A stretch of 32,417 nt of DNA from Pseudomonas sp. UBA4194 (GTDB taxonomy: Bacteria; Pseudomonadota; Gammaproteobacteria; Pseudomonadales; Pseudomonadaceae), in contig NZ_DFUE01000059.1 in NCBI RefSeq assembly GCF_002379585.1, forward strand, positions 1 to 32,417, in the 5' to 3' direction. Position numbers and translations under genes: made by a program. Under the pieces are notes generated by a model. It saw only the letters and a list, made by a program, of their open reading frames with translations, was not told the DNA's origin and ran no database searches. The first letter of the stretch is position 1. Every line of letters starts with the position of its first letter. Positions 16,709-23,348 of this stretch are shown here, in pieces.

Positions 16709-17728
16709 ATGACCCGTTTCTTCCATCGACTGCTGCAAGGGGTTTCTCTCATGGCTGTGCTGACCGCCGGGGGCGCTCAGGCCGCCGAGAAAATCGACCT
16801 GATCATCGACACCGATCCTGGCGCGGACGACGTCGTGGCATTGCTTCTGGCCCTGGCTTCGCCTGAGGAACTGCACGTGCGTGCGATCACTACGGTGGCC
16901 GGCAACGTGCGCCTGGACAAGACCTCGCGCAACGCCCGGCTGGCCCGCGAATGGGCGGCTCGTGAAAGCGTTCCGGTATACGCGGGTGCGCCACGGCCAT
17001 TGGTCAGGGCGCCGATCTACGCCGACGACATCCATGGCCAGGAGGGTCTGCCAGGCGTCCCGGTGCATGATCCCGCCAAAGGGTTGGCGACGGGCAATGC
17101 GGTGCAGTATCTGATCGATACCTTGCAGCACGCTAAACCTCACAGCATCACCATCGCCATGCTCGGCCCGCAGACCAACCTGGCGCTGGCCTTGGGGCAA
17201 GCGCCAGAGATCGTTCGTGGCATCAAGGAAGTGATCGTCATGGGCGGGGCCCATTTCAATGGCGGCAATATCACCCCGGTGGCCGAGTTCAACCTGTTCG
17301 CCGACCCCCATGCAGCGCAAGTCGTGCTCGCCAGTGGGGTGAAGCTGACCTATGTCCCGCTGGACGTCACTCACAAGATGTTGACCAGTGAGGCCCGCCT
17401 GCAGCAGATCGCTGCCCTGAACAACAAGGCCGGCGCACTGGTGGTGGATATTCTGCAGGCGTACGTGAAGGCGGACATGGCGCACTACGGCTTGCCTGGA
17501 GGGCCGGTGCACGACGCCAGTGTGGTCGCCTATCTGCTCAAGCCCGAGCTGTTTTCGGGAAGGGCGGTGCATCTGGCCATCGACAGTCGGGAAGGGCCGA
17601 CCTTCGGACAGACCATTGCCGACTGGTACGGTACGCTCAAACAGAAGCCCAACGTGTTCTGGGTTCAAAACGGTGACGCTCAAGGCTTCTTCGATCTGCT
17701 GGCCGAGCGCCTGGGCCGCTTGCCTTAA
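16709..17728 (+). CDS. Periplasmic ribonucleoside hydrolase (IUNH family)
   Basis: This 339-residue inosine/uridine-preferring nucleoside hydrolase splits ribonucleosides into ribose and base. The calcium-binding motif DTDPGADD is at 34-41. The NITPVAEFN region ends at residue 195, and the catalytic pair H268-D269 is in GGPVHDAS. Residues 1-25 form a clear signal peptide (MTRFFHRLLQ, hydrophobic core, GGAQA cleavage), so the enzyme should act in the periplasm. The ATG at 16709 has AAGGAG upstream; the frame opens earlier at 16625 but that would overlap rbsD. It is the last gene of the rbs operon, 35 bp after rbsD, so released ribose can feed RbsBAC. Base preference is not predictable. Confidence 0.92.
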   Translation: MTRFFHRLLQGVSLMAVLTAGGAQAAEKIDLIIDTDPGADDVVALLLALASPEELHVRAITTVAGNVRLDKTSRNARLAREWAARESVPVYAGAPRPLVRAPIYADDIHGQEGLPGVPVHDPAKGLATGNAVQYLIDTLQHAKPHSITIAMLGPQTNLALALGQAPEIVRGIKEVIVMGGAHFNGGNITPVAEFNLFADPHAAQVVLASGVKLTYVPLDVTHKMLTSEARLQQIAALNNKAGALVVDILQAYVKADMAHYGLPGGPVHDASVVAYLLKPELFSGRAVHLAIDSREGPTFGQTIADWYGTLKQKPNVFWVQNGDAQGFFDLLAERLGRLP

Positions 17729-17967
17729 GGCGTGACCAGCGGCGCTGCCGATCCCGCGGCGGCAAGGACGGCATTGCCGTGGAGCGGGTCATGGGTGTAG
17801 CGCTCGAACACCTGCATGATGAACGAACGGGCCGCCTCCGTGCCCAGTTCCTTGACCAGCACATCCACCCCGATGATCGCCAGTTCTTCGGGGTTACCCG
17901 GGCTGTAGGAACTCTGCCCCTGTCGCCATTCCACCTTGATATCGGCCTTGATCGATACGTTTGACAT
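17725..17967 (-). CDS. Conserved-looking small protein, unknown function
   Basis: This is an 80-residue protein without signal peptide or membrane segment, MSNVSIKADIKVEWRQGQ at the N-terminus and a Pro/Ala tail. I do not recognise the family. An alternating hydrophobic N-terminal strand and an amphipathic helix (ARSFIMQVFERY) suggest a small folded cytosolic protein. It converges on the nucleoside hydrolase, and the two stop codons share the palindrome TTAA at 17725-17728. Coding status is supported by a clean ATG start with GAGAGCAGC upstream and by the tight fit against its neighbour. Confidence 0.65.
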   Translation of the reverse strand: MSNVSIKADIKVEWRQGQSSYSPGNPEELAIIGVDVLVKELGTEAARSFIMQVFERYTHDPLHGNAVLAAAGSAAPLVTP

Positions 17968-18173
17968 GCTGCTCTCGCCATCACTTTTACGAGCGGACGG
18001 TCACCGCTCTAGGTGTGTCAAGTAAACCATTTTGAGCGCTTTTTCACACAGCTACTTAGGCATAAGCGTGACCTCGTGCCAAACTGATGCCTCTTTCACA
18101 GGTTGAAGACCCAGGTTTATGGAGGCTCAGGTTTGGAGACACTGATTTTGGATGCGCAGCCTGGAAGCCCGTC

Positions 18174-18479
18174 ATGCAGATCGATCTGAAGCAGCCCCAG
18201 GCCCTTGACCTGGAGGCAGTGAGGGCCCTGATTGGCTCGGGCAACCCGGCGCAACACAACCAGTTGCGCGTCAGCCGCGACGGTATTGCCTACCTGTCCA
18301 CCGAGGCGGTCGGAGGCATGGACATCGATGGGTTATGTTTCCGTCTGGAGACCTGGGCCGCCGGCTCGGGCTGCGTGGGTGCGGCGGCCGCAGCCGACGA
18401 CGCATGGGTCGGGCAGATCTTCCGTGCATTGCGGGACAACTGGCCGGCGCCCAAGTCCGACTACATCGATATGTACTGA
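18174..18479 (+). CDS. Small acidic protein, unknown function
   Basis: This is a 101-residue cytosolic protein beginning MQIDLKQPQALDLEAVRALIGSG. It has no known motif. The chosen ATG at 18174 has GGAAG upstream; the frame is open to 18087 but the added residues look non-coding. The middle (LRVSRDGIAYLSTEAVGGMDIDGLCFRLETW) alternates strand-like segments and the end is WPAPKSDYIDMY. It is divergent from the 80-residue gene, across about 200 bp. Function unknown. Confidence 0.7.
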   Translation: MQIDLKQPQALDLEAVRALIGSGNPAQHNQLRVSRDGIAYLSTEAVGGMDIDGLCFRLETWAAGSGCVGAAAAADDAWVGQIFRALRDNWPAPKSDYIDMY

Positions 18480-18605
18480 ACACATTCGGTGACGATTGGA
18501 GAGGCGCCGCCCAGCGACCTCTCGGGCAAAATGCAACACTTTGCAACCAAAGCCCGCCAGGGTGGTCGCACTACCTCAACCTTCGAAAACCCCAGAGGAG
18601 GCTGC

Positions 18606-18920
18606 ATGCCTTTCCCGCGCAAGACCTTGTTGACCCTTATGGCTGCCATGGCCATCACCGGCTGTTCCACGTCCGGTTCCGACAAGCAGGAATCTGCGCC
18701 ACCGGCCACGTTCGATGGCCGTTGCAATGCCGACAACGCCCGTGCCGCCATTGGACAGCAGGCCACGGCCGACCTGCTCGAGCAATCCCGCGTCAAGGCA
18801 GGTGCCCAGGTGGCGCGCGTACTGAAGCCCCATGACATGGTGACACTGGAATACCGCTCCGACCGTTTGAACCTCAACGCTGACGACAGCGGCAAGATCA
18901 CCCGCGTCAACTGCGGCTGA
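18606..18920 (+). CDS. Lipoprotein with I78-type peptidase inhibitor domain
   Basis: This is a 104-residue lipoprotein. The signal peptide ends in the lipobox ITGC, with Cys20 as the lipidated residue, so it is membrane-anchored and faces the periplasm. The mature part (CNADNARAAIGQQAT, ... LKPHDMVTLEYRSDRLNLNADDSGKI, ... VNCG) matches the I78 inhibitor family related to elastase inhibitor AFLEI, which uses a potato-inhibitor-I fold. Two Cys in the domain (CNAD and VNCG) could pair. AGAGGAGG just upstream supports the ATG at 18606. It probably restrains a serine protease; the target is unknown. A strong terminator follows. Confidence 0.85.
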   Translation: MPFPRKTLLTLMAAMAITGCSTSGSDKQESAPPATFDGRCNADNARAAIGQQATADLLEQSRVKAGAQVARVLKPHDMVTLEYRSDRLNLNADDSGKITRVNCG

Positions 18921-18938
18921 AGCCTTTCCTGCAGGCGA

Positions 18939-18969
18939 AAAAAAACCCGTCACATGGACGGGTTTTTTT
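18939..18969. terminator. Bidirectional rho-independent terminator
   Basis: A perfect 13-bp inverted repeat (18939-18951 and 18957-18969, loop ACATG) has A-runs on the left and T-runs on the right. Each strand therefore carries a GC stem (CCCGTC/GACGGG) followed by seven or more T. It serves both the I78 lipoprotein gene (+) and the convergent cold-shock gene (-), whose stop is at 18982. Confidence 0.95.
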
Positions 18970-18981
18970 CAGTTGCCGAGA

Positions 18982-19194
18982 TTACTCTGGGCGAACTTGA
19001 GCAGCTTGCATGCCCTTTTGGCCTTTCTCGGCTACGAACGAGACGGTCTGGCCTTCTTTCAGGCTTTTGAAACCGTCGGATTCGATAGCTTTGAAGTGTA
19101 CGAACAGGTCGTCACCGCCACCTTGAGGAGTGATGAAGCCGAAGCCTTTCTCATCGTTGAACCATTTTACGGTGCCGGTCTGGCGATTAGACAT
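18982..19194 (-). CDS. Cold-shock protein, CspA family
   Basis: This is a 70-residue single cold-shock domain that binds single-stranded nucleic acids and melts RNA structure. RNP1 is KGFGFI (16-21) and RNP2 LFVHF (30-34), with the usual TGTVKWFNDEKG start. GGAGA lies upstream of the ATG at 19194. The open frame extends to 19341 but those residues are translation of the 5' leader, which is probably long as in cspA-type genes. It ends against the shared terminator. Several paralogues usually exist in Pseudomonas, so I give no gene name; cold induction is not shown by sequence. Confidence 0.95.
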   Translation of the reverse strand: MSNRQTGTVKWFNDEKGFGFITPQGGGDDLFVHFKAIESDGFKSLKEGQTVSFVAEKGQKGMQAAQVRPE

Positions 19195-19486
19195 GGTGAA
19201 TCTCCAAGAAACATAATATTCAGTAGTGCTGTGCTGCTCAGGCCAACTGGGCACACGGGACCTATCATAGTCCAAAAGCTGGGCTGTGAACCCCTTTTGA
19301 TCAGGGTCGTTGGCCTGGGTTGCGGCAGTTTGACCTGCCAAAACCCCGTAAGCCCCTTATTTTGCTAGGGTTTGCGGCTGAAAAATGTTTTGAAAAAAAA
19401 CCGGAATCAGTCGCAAATAATTCGTTTGGCGGCGTTTCAGGTGCGGCGGCAACGCCAGAAGGCGTGCGCAGCACCTCGATGCGCTG
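19195..19486 (-). promoter_or_regulatory. Upstream/leader region of the cold-shock gene
   Basis: These 292 bp lie between the cold-shock start and the stop of the next gene. On the - strand there is a run of eight T, then CAAAACATTTTTCAG, at about 19379-19403. AT-rich tracts suggest the promoter is here, leaving a leader of perhaps 100-180 nt. No clear -35/-10 pair could be fixed. The hairpin ACGCC-agaa-GGCGT near 19453 could end the upstream gene but lacks a T-run. Confidence 0.35.
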
Positions 19487-19789
19487 CTATTGGTTGTTGC
19501 AAACCAGTACTTCTTTCATCAGTTTCTGACGCAGGGCCATGGGCGGCTCCACCGTCTTGTCGGTGAGCTGATTGATCTCGGACTGAGTGAACTTTTCCTC
19601 GATCACTTTTGCTCCACAGCTGCAATGCGCCTGTGCCTTGCTCGCGTCGACGCCTTGCTCCACGGCGGCAGCCTGACACTGCGTCATGTATTCAGCCTTG
19701 GCGGCAGGAGACAATGTTGCAGCTTGAGCTGCGAACGGAAGTGCCATGGCCAGGCAGGCACCCAGGGGGAGAAGTAGTTTGAGACCCAT
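19487..19789 (-). CDS. Small exported four-Cys protein, unknown function
   Basis: This 100-residue protein has a signal peptide (MGLKLLLPLGACLAMALPF, cleavage near AAQA). The mature part of about 77 residues contains four Cys: TQCQ, HCSCG (a CxC pair) and VCNNQ at the end. Oxidised pairs are likely in the periplasm. The helical, charged body (KVIEEKFTQSEINQLTDKTV) resembles small uncharacterised Pseudomonas proteins; I do not recognise a named family. The upstream region on the - strand has AAGGAGCAAC before the ATG, supporting this start. It is divergent from thrS across about 340 bp. Confidence 0.75.
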   Translation of the reverse strand: MGLKLLLPLGACLAMALPFAAQAATLSPAAKAEYMTQCQAAAVEQGVDASKAQAHCSCGAKVIEEKFTQSEINQLTDKTVEPPMALRQKLMKEVLVCNNQ

Positions 19790-20126
19790 AATGAGTTGCT
19801 CCTTGTTATCGGCTTGCGGTTTTGACTCTTCCTATCTGAGGGGTCAAGACTGGCGCAAGTTCAGCGGTGATGGTCTCGCTGTGCATTTTGCCTTCGGCCT
19901 GCACCAAATCGGCTCGGCTTCTGTGCTAGGATGCTCGGCCCCGCGCAGCGCAGTAGACGCTGGCGTCGGGATTCACTTTTTCGTTTGCTCCAGTCACTCT
20001 GGTTCGCACTCCGGTCGGCCGCAAGGCTCCCGCCAATGTAAGGCAGGCATACCGGGCGAATCGCGTACTGGCTCATCCCAACCCACGTGACCTTTGGTAG
20101 GGGTCACCACTAGGAGAGGAGGCGCC
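19790..20126 (+). promoter_or_regulatory. thrS upstream region: promoter and leader
   Basis: The region has no gene. An extended -10 element TGCTAGGAT lies at 19924-19932, with no good -35, and would give a thrS leader of roughly 190 nt. The leader ends in a hairpin at 20087-20107 and the ribosome site AGGAGAGG. A weaker stem, CCAG/CTGG, is seen near 19994-20006. The - strand part presumably holds the promoter of the four-Cys protein. Confidence 0.5.
20087..20107 (+). promoter_or_regulatory. thrS operator hairpin mimicking the tRNA-Thr anticodon arm
   Basis: The RNA stem GUGACCU (20087-20093) pairs with GGGUCAC (20101-20107): six Watson-Crick pairs and a closing U-G. The loop is UUGGUAG (20094-20100), seven bases. 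Read as an anticodon loop, it has U33, anticodon GGU at 34-36 and A37, as in tRNA-Thr(GGU); G35 and U36 are the identity bases read by ThrRS. It lies at -40 to -20 from the ATG and just before the ribosome site at 20112-20119. E. coli thrS uses such a mimic for translational autorepression; the same role here is inferred. Confidence 0.75.
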
Positions 20127-22049
20127 ATGCCCACCATTACTCTTCCCGACGGCAGTCAGCGTTCGTTCGATCATGCGGTTTCCGTGGCCGATGTTGCCGC
20201 GTCCATCGGCGCCGGCCTGGCCAAGGCCACCGTGGCCGGCAAGGTCAACGGTCAATTGGTCGATGCCTGTGACCTGATCACTGGCGACGCCACCCTGCAG
20301 ATCATCACGCCCAAGGACGAAGAGGGGCTGGAGATCATTCGCCACTCCTGCGCCCACCTGGTCGGTCATGCGGTCAAGCAGTTGTACCCTACTGCGCGCA
20401 TGGTGATCGGTCCGGTCATCGAAGAAGGCTTCTACTACGACATCGCCTACGAGCGTCCTTTCACGCCCGATGACATGGCCGCGATCGAGCAGCGCATGCA
20501 GCAGCTGATCGATACCGAATACGACGTGATCAAGAAGGTCACGCCGCGCGCCGAAGTCATCGAGGTGTTCAAGACCCGTGGCGAAGACTACAAGCTGCGC
20601 CTGGTCGAAGACATGCCGGACGAGCAGGCCATGGGCCTGTACTACCACGAAGAATACGTCGACATGTGCCGTGGTCCGCATGTGCCCAATACCCGTTTCC
20701 TGAAGTCGTTCAAGCTGACCAAGCTGTCGGGAGCCTACTGGCGTGGCGATGCCAAGAACGAGCAGTTGCAGCGCATCTACGGCACCGCCTGGGCCGACAA
20801 GAAGCAGCTGGCGGCGTACGTCAAGCGTATCGAAGAAGCCGAGAAGCGCGACCATCGCAAGATCGGCAAGCGCCTGGGCCTTTTCCACCTGCAGGAAGAA
20901 GCGCCGGGGATGGTGTTCTGGCATCCCAATGGCTGGACCTTGTACCAGGTGCTCGAACAGTACATGCGCAAGATCCAGCGCGAGAACGGCTACCTGGAAA
21001 TCAAGACACCCCAGGTCGTCGATCGCAGCCTGTGGGAGAAATCCGGGCACTGGGCGAACTATGCCGAGAACATGTTCACCACCGAGTCGGAAAACCGCGA
21101 CTACGCCATCAAGCCCATGAACTGCCCGTGCCACGTGCAGGTGTTCAACCAGGGCCTGAAGAGCTACCGCGAGCTGCCGATGCGCCTGGCCGAGTTCGGC
21201 GCCTGCCACCGCAACGAGCCTTCGGGGGCACTGCACGGCATCATGCGCGTGCGCGGCTTCGTGCAAGACGACGCGCACATCTTCTGTACCGAAGAGCAGA
21301 TGCAGTCCGAATCGGCCGCTTTCATCAAGCTGACCATGGACGTGTACGCCGACTTCGGCTTCAAGGACATTCAGCTCAAGCTGTCCACCCGTCCAGAAAA
21401 GCGTGTGGGTTCCGACGAATTGTGGGATCGCGCCGAATCGGCTCTGGCCGCCGCGCTGGATGCGGCCGGCCTGCCATACGACCTGCAGCCAGGTGAAGGC
21501 GCCTTCTACGGGCCGAAGATAGAATTCTCGCTCAAGGATTGTCTGGGTCGGGTGTGGCAGTGTGGTACCCTGCAGCTCGATTTCAACCTGCCGATCCGTC
21601 TGGGCGCCGAATACGTGTCCGAAGACAACGGCCGCAAGCATCCTGTGATGCTGCACCGTGCCATTCTGGGTTCGTTCGAACGTTTCGTCGGTATCCTGAT
21701 CGAGCACTATGAAGGTGCGTTCCCGGCTTGGCTCGCGCCAACCCAGGCAGTGATCATGAACATCACTGATAAACAAGCGGATTTTGTCCAGCAAGTGGAA
21801 AAAAATCTGACGGAAAGCGGGTTTCGTGCCAAGTCCGACTTGAGAAATGAAAAGATCGGCTTTAAAATCCGTGAGCATACTTTGCTCAAGGTTCCTTATC
21901 TCCTGGTCATCGGGGACAAGGAAGTTGAAACGCAAACTGTCGCTGTGCGTACCCGTGAAGGGGCAGACCTGGGCTCGATGCCTGTCGCTCAATTCACTGA
22001 GTTTCTCGCACAAGCGGTTTCCCGGCGTGGTCGCCCAGATTCGGAGTAA
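20127..22049 (+). CDS. thrS: Threonyl-tRNA synthetase
   Basis: This 640-residue class II synthetase charges tRNA-Thr. In order: TGS domain (about 1-63), editing domain with HSCAH and the Cys/His of YVDMCRGPH (which clears Ser-tRNA-Thr), catalytic domain, and anticodon-binding domain (from about 540). Zinc ligands are the Cys of MNCPCH, the His of QDDAHIF and the His of PVMLHRAILGSFERF. AGGAGAGGAGG precedes the ATG at 20127; the frame is open from 20094 but that would swallow the operator hairpin. The stop overlaps the infC start region. An anticodon-arm mimic in the leader suggests autorepression. Confidence 0.98.
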   Translation: MPTITLPDGSQRSFDHAVSVADVAASIGAGLAKATVAGKVNGQLVDACDLITGDATLQIITPKDEEGLEIIRHSCAHLVGHAVKQLYPTARMVIGPVIEEGFYYDIAYERPFTPDDMAAIEQRMQQLIDTEYDVIKKVTPRAEVIEVFKTRGEDYKLRLVEDMPDEQAMGLYYHEEYVDMCRGPHVPNTRFLKSFKLTKLSGAYWRGDAKNEQLQRIYGTAWADKKQLAAYVKRIEEAEKRDHRKIGKRLGLFHLQEEAPGMVFWHPNGWTLYQVLEQYMRKIQRENGYLEIKTPQVVDRSLWEKSGHWANYAENMFTTESENRDYAIKPMNCPCHVQVFNQGLKSYRELPMRLAEFGACHRNEPSGALHGIMRVRGFVQDDAHIFCTEEQMQSESAAFIKLTMDVYADFGFKDIQLKLSTRPEKRVGSDELWDRAESALAAALDAAGLPYDLQPGEGAFYGPKIEFSLKDCLGRVWQCGTLQLDFNLPIRLGAEYVSEDNGRKHPVMLHRAILGSFERFVGILIEHYEGAFPAWLAPTQAVIMNITDKQADFVQQVEKNLTESGFRAKSDLRNEKIGFKIREHTLLKVPYLLVIGDKEVETQTVAVRTREGADLGSMPVAQFTEFLAQAVSRRGRPDSE

Positions 22050-22600
22050 TTATTATTAAGCGTGAAATGAGACAAGATAAACGAGCTGCACCGAAGGCCC
22101 CGATCAACGAGAATATCTCGGCACGCGAGGTTCGGTTAATTGGCGCTGACGGCGAGCAGATTGGCATCGTCTCTATCGATGAAGCGCTTCGTATCGCTGA
22201 AGAAGCGAAGCTGGACCTGGTGGAAATCTCCGCCGACGCCGTCCCGCCCGTATGCCGGGTGATGGACTACGGCAAGTCGATCTTCGAGAAGAAGAAGCAG
22301 GTGGCTGCGGCGAAGAAGAACCAGAAACAGGTTCAGGTCAAAGAAATCAAGTTTCGTCCAGGGACGGAAGAAGGGGATTACCAGGTCAAACTCCGCAACC
22401 TGGTACGTTTCCTGAGTGATGGGGACAGGGCCAAGGTATCCTTGCGATTCCGCGGCCGTGAGATGGCGCATCAGGAGCTGGGTATGGAGCTGTTGAAGCG
22501 GGTTGAGGGTGACCTGCTCGAATACGGTTCCGTCGAACAGCATCCAAAGATGGAAGGACGCCAGCTGATCATGGTCATCGCCCCCAAGAAAAAGAAGTAA
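22049..22600 (+). CDS. infC: Translation initiation factor IF-3
   Basis: IF-3 binds the 30S subunit, rejects wrong start codons and prevents premature 50S joining. The 183-residue form starts (M)IIKREMRQDKRAAPKAPINEN; the N-domain (INENISAREVRLIGADG) and C-domain (KEIKFRPGTEEGDYQVKLRNL, ... RFRGREMAH) are complete. The start is a rare ATT: three ATT codons run from 22049 to 22057, the first sharing an A with the thrS stop. GGAG at 22043-22046 is better spaced for the second or third, but the first gives the usual length. The ATG at 22067 lacks a site and would drop KRE. An AUU start permits autocontrol, as in E. coli. Confidence 0.93.
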   Translation: MIIKREMRQDKRAAPKAPINENISAREVRLIGADGEQIGIVSIDEALRIAEEAKLDLVEISADAVPPVCRVMDYGKSIFEKKKQVAAAKKNQKQVQVKEIKFRPGTEEGDYQVKLRNLVRFLSDGDRAKVSLRFRGREMAHQELGMELLKRVEGDLLEYGSVEQHPKMEGRQLIMVIAPKKKK

Positions 22601-22660
22601 CCACCAGGGCACGGCAGGCCTTGCGGTTATGTTTATCAATTGAATGTGGAGTACCCGAAC

Positions 22661-22855
22661 ATGCCAAAGATGAAGACCAAAAGTGGTGCAGCGAAGCGGT
22701 TTCTGAAAACCGCCAACGGCATCAAGCACAAGCACGCTTTCAAGAGCCACATCCTGACCAAAATGTCGACCAAGCGTAAGCGTCAACTGCGCGGTAGCAG
22801 CTTGCTGCACCCGTCTGACGTGGCAAAAGTCGAGCGCATGCTGCGCCTTCGTTAA
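22661..22855 (+). CDS. rpmI: 50S ribosomal protein L35
   Basis: This 64-residue, highly basic ribosomal protein begins MPKMKTKSGAAKRFLKT and ends DVAKVERMLRLR, the standard L35 layout. GGAG upstream supports the ATG at 22661; the frame extends to 22640 but those codons overlap the ribosome site. It lies 60 bp after infC and 27 bp before rplT. In E. coli, L20 represses rpmI-rplT translation through this intergenic RNA; I could not confirm the structure here. Confidence 0.97.
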   Translation: MPKMKTKSGAAKRFLKTANGIKHKHAFKSHILTKMSTKRKRQLRGSSLLHPSDVAKVERMLRLR

Positions 22856-22882
22856 TTTCGGTCAAAGATAGAGGACTAACTC

Positions 22883-23239
22883 ATGGCTCGTGTAAAGCGT
22901 GGCGTCATTGCCCGTAAGCGTCACAAAAAAATTCTGAAACTTGCTAAAGGCTACTACGGCGCTCGTTCGCGCGTATTCCGTGTTGCCAAGCAAGCGGTAA
23001 TCAAGGCAGGCCAATACGCCTACCGCGACCGTCGTCAGAAAAAACGTCAGTTCCGCGCTCTGTGGATCGCCCGTATCAACGCTGGTGCTCGTGTTAACGG
23101 TCTGTCCTACAGCCGTTTCATCGCCGGCCTGAAAAAAGCGGCCATCGAGATCGACCGTAAGGTTCTGGCTGATCTGGCAGTGAACGAAAAAGCGGCGTTT
23201 GCTGCGATTGTCGAGAAAGCTAAAGCCTCGCTGGCCTAA
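22883..23239 (+). CDS. rplT: 50S ribosomal protein L20
   Basis: This is a 118-residue 23S-binding assembly protein, MARVKRGVIARKRHKKILK at the start and a C-terminal globular domain (GLSYSRFIAGLKKA, ... LADLAVNEKAAFAAIV). Length and sequence are standard. In E. coli it also represses its own operon. GAGG lies just before the ATG. It is followed by about 110 bp with two strong hairpins before pheS. Confidence 0.98.
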   Translation: MARVKRGVIARKRHKKILKLAKGYYGARSRVFRVAKQAVIKAGQYAYRDRRQKKRQFRALWIARINAGARVNGLSYSRFIAGLKKAAIEIDRKVLADLAVNEKAAFAAIVEKAKASLA

Positions 23240-23241
23240 GT

Positions 23242-23329
23242 ACCCCGACAATCACCTTTGGCCGCCGCCGGCGGCCCGGGGTGTAAAACGTCATGAATAG
23301 GGGAAGAGCCTTCAAGCTCTTCCCCTATT
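23242..23329 (+). promoter_or_regulatory. pheS leader with two strong hairpins
   Basis: Hairpin 1 is GGCCGCC (23260-23266) with GGCGGCC (23270-23276), enclosed by ACCCCG (23242-23247) with CGGGGT (23277-23282). Hairpin 2 is a perfect 14-bp stem, 23296-23309 with 23316-23329, loop CTTCAA. After hairpin 2 only TTTCG follows, a weak T-run, so termination may be partial. An ATG at 23293 opens a frame reading through hairpin 2 with three Phe codons in its first 13 codons, which recalls the pheM leader of E. coli. Attenuation is inference. Confidence 0.55.
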
Positions 23330-23348
23330 TCGTATCTGGAGTCTGTAC

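Noticed and set aside
17991..18010. AGCGG / CCGCT inverted repeat between the two small divergent genes
   Set aside because: Only five pairs with a seven-base gap in GC-rich DNA, no match to a known operator; likely chance.
20073..22013. 646-codon - strand open frame opposite thrS
   Set aside because: It mirrors the thrS codons and has no recognisable family or ribosome site; thrS is certain.
22067..22600. infC starting at the ATG at 22067
   Set aside because: It would shorten IF-3 by six residues and has no ribosome site; the ATT start fits family length and the GGAG placement.
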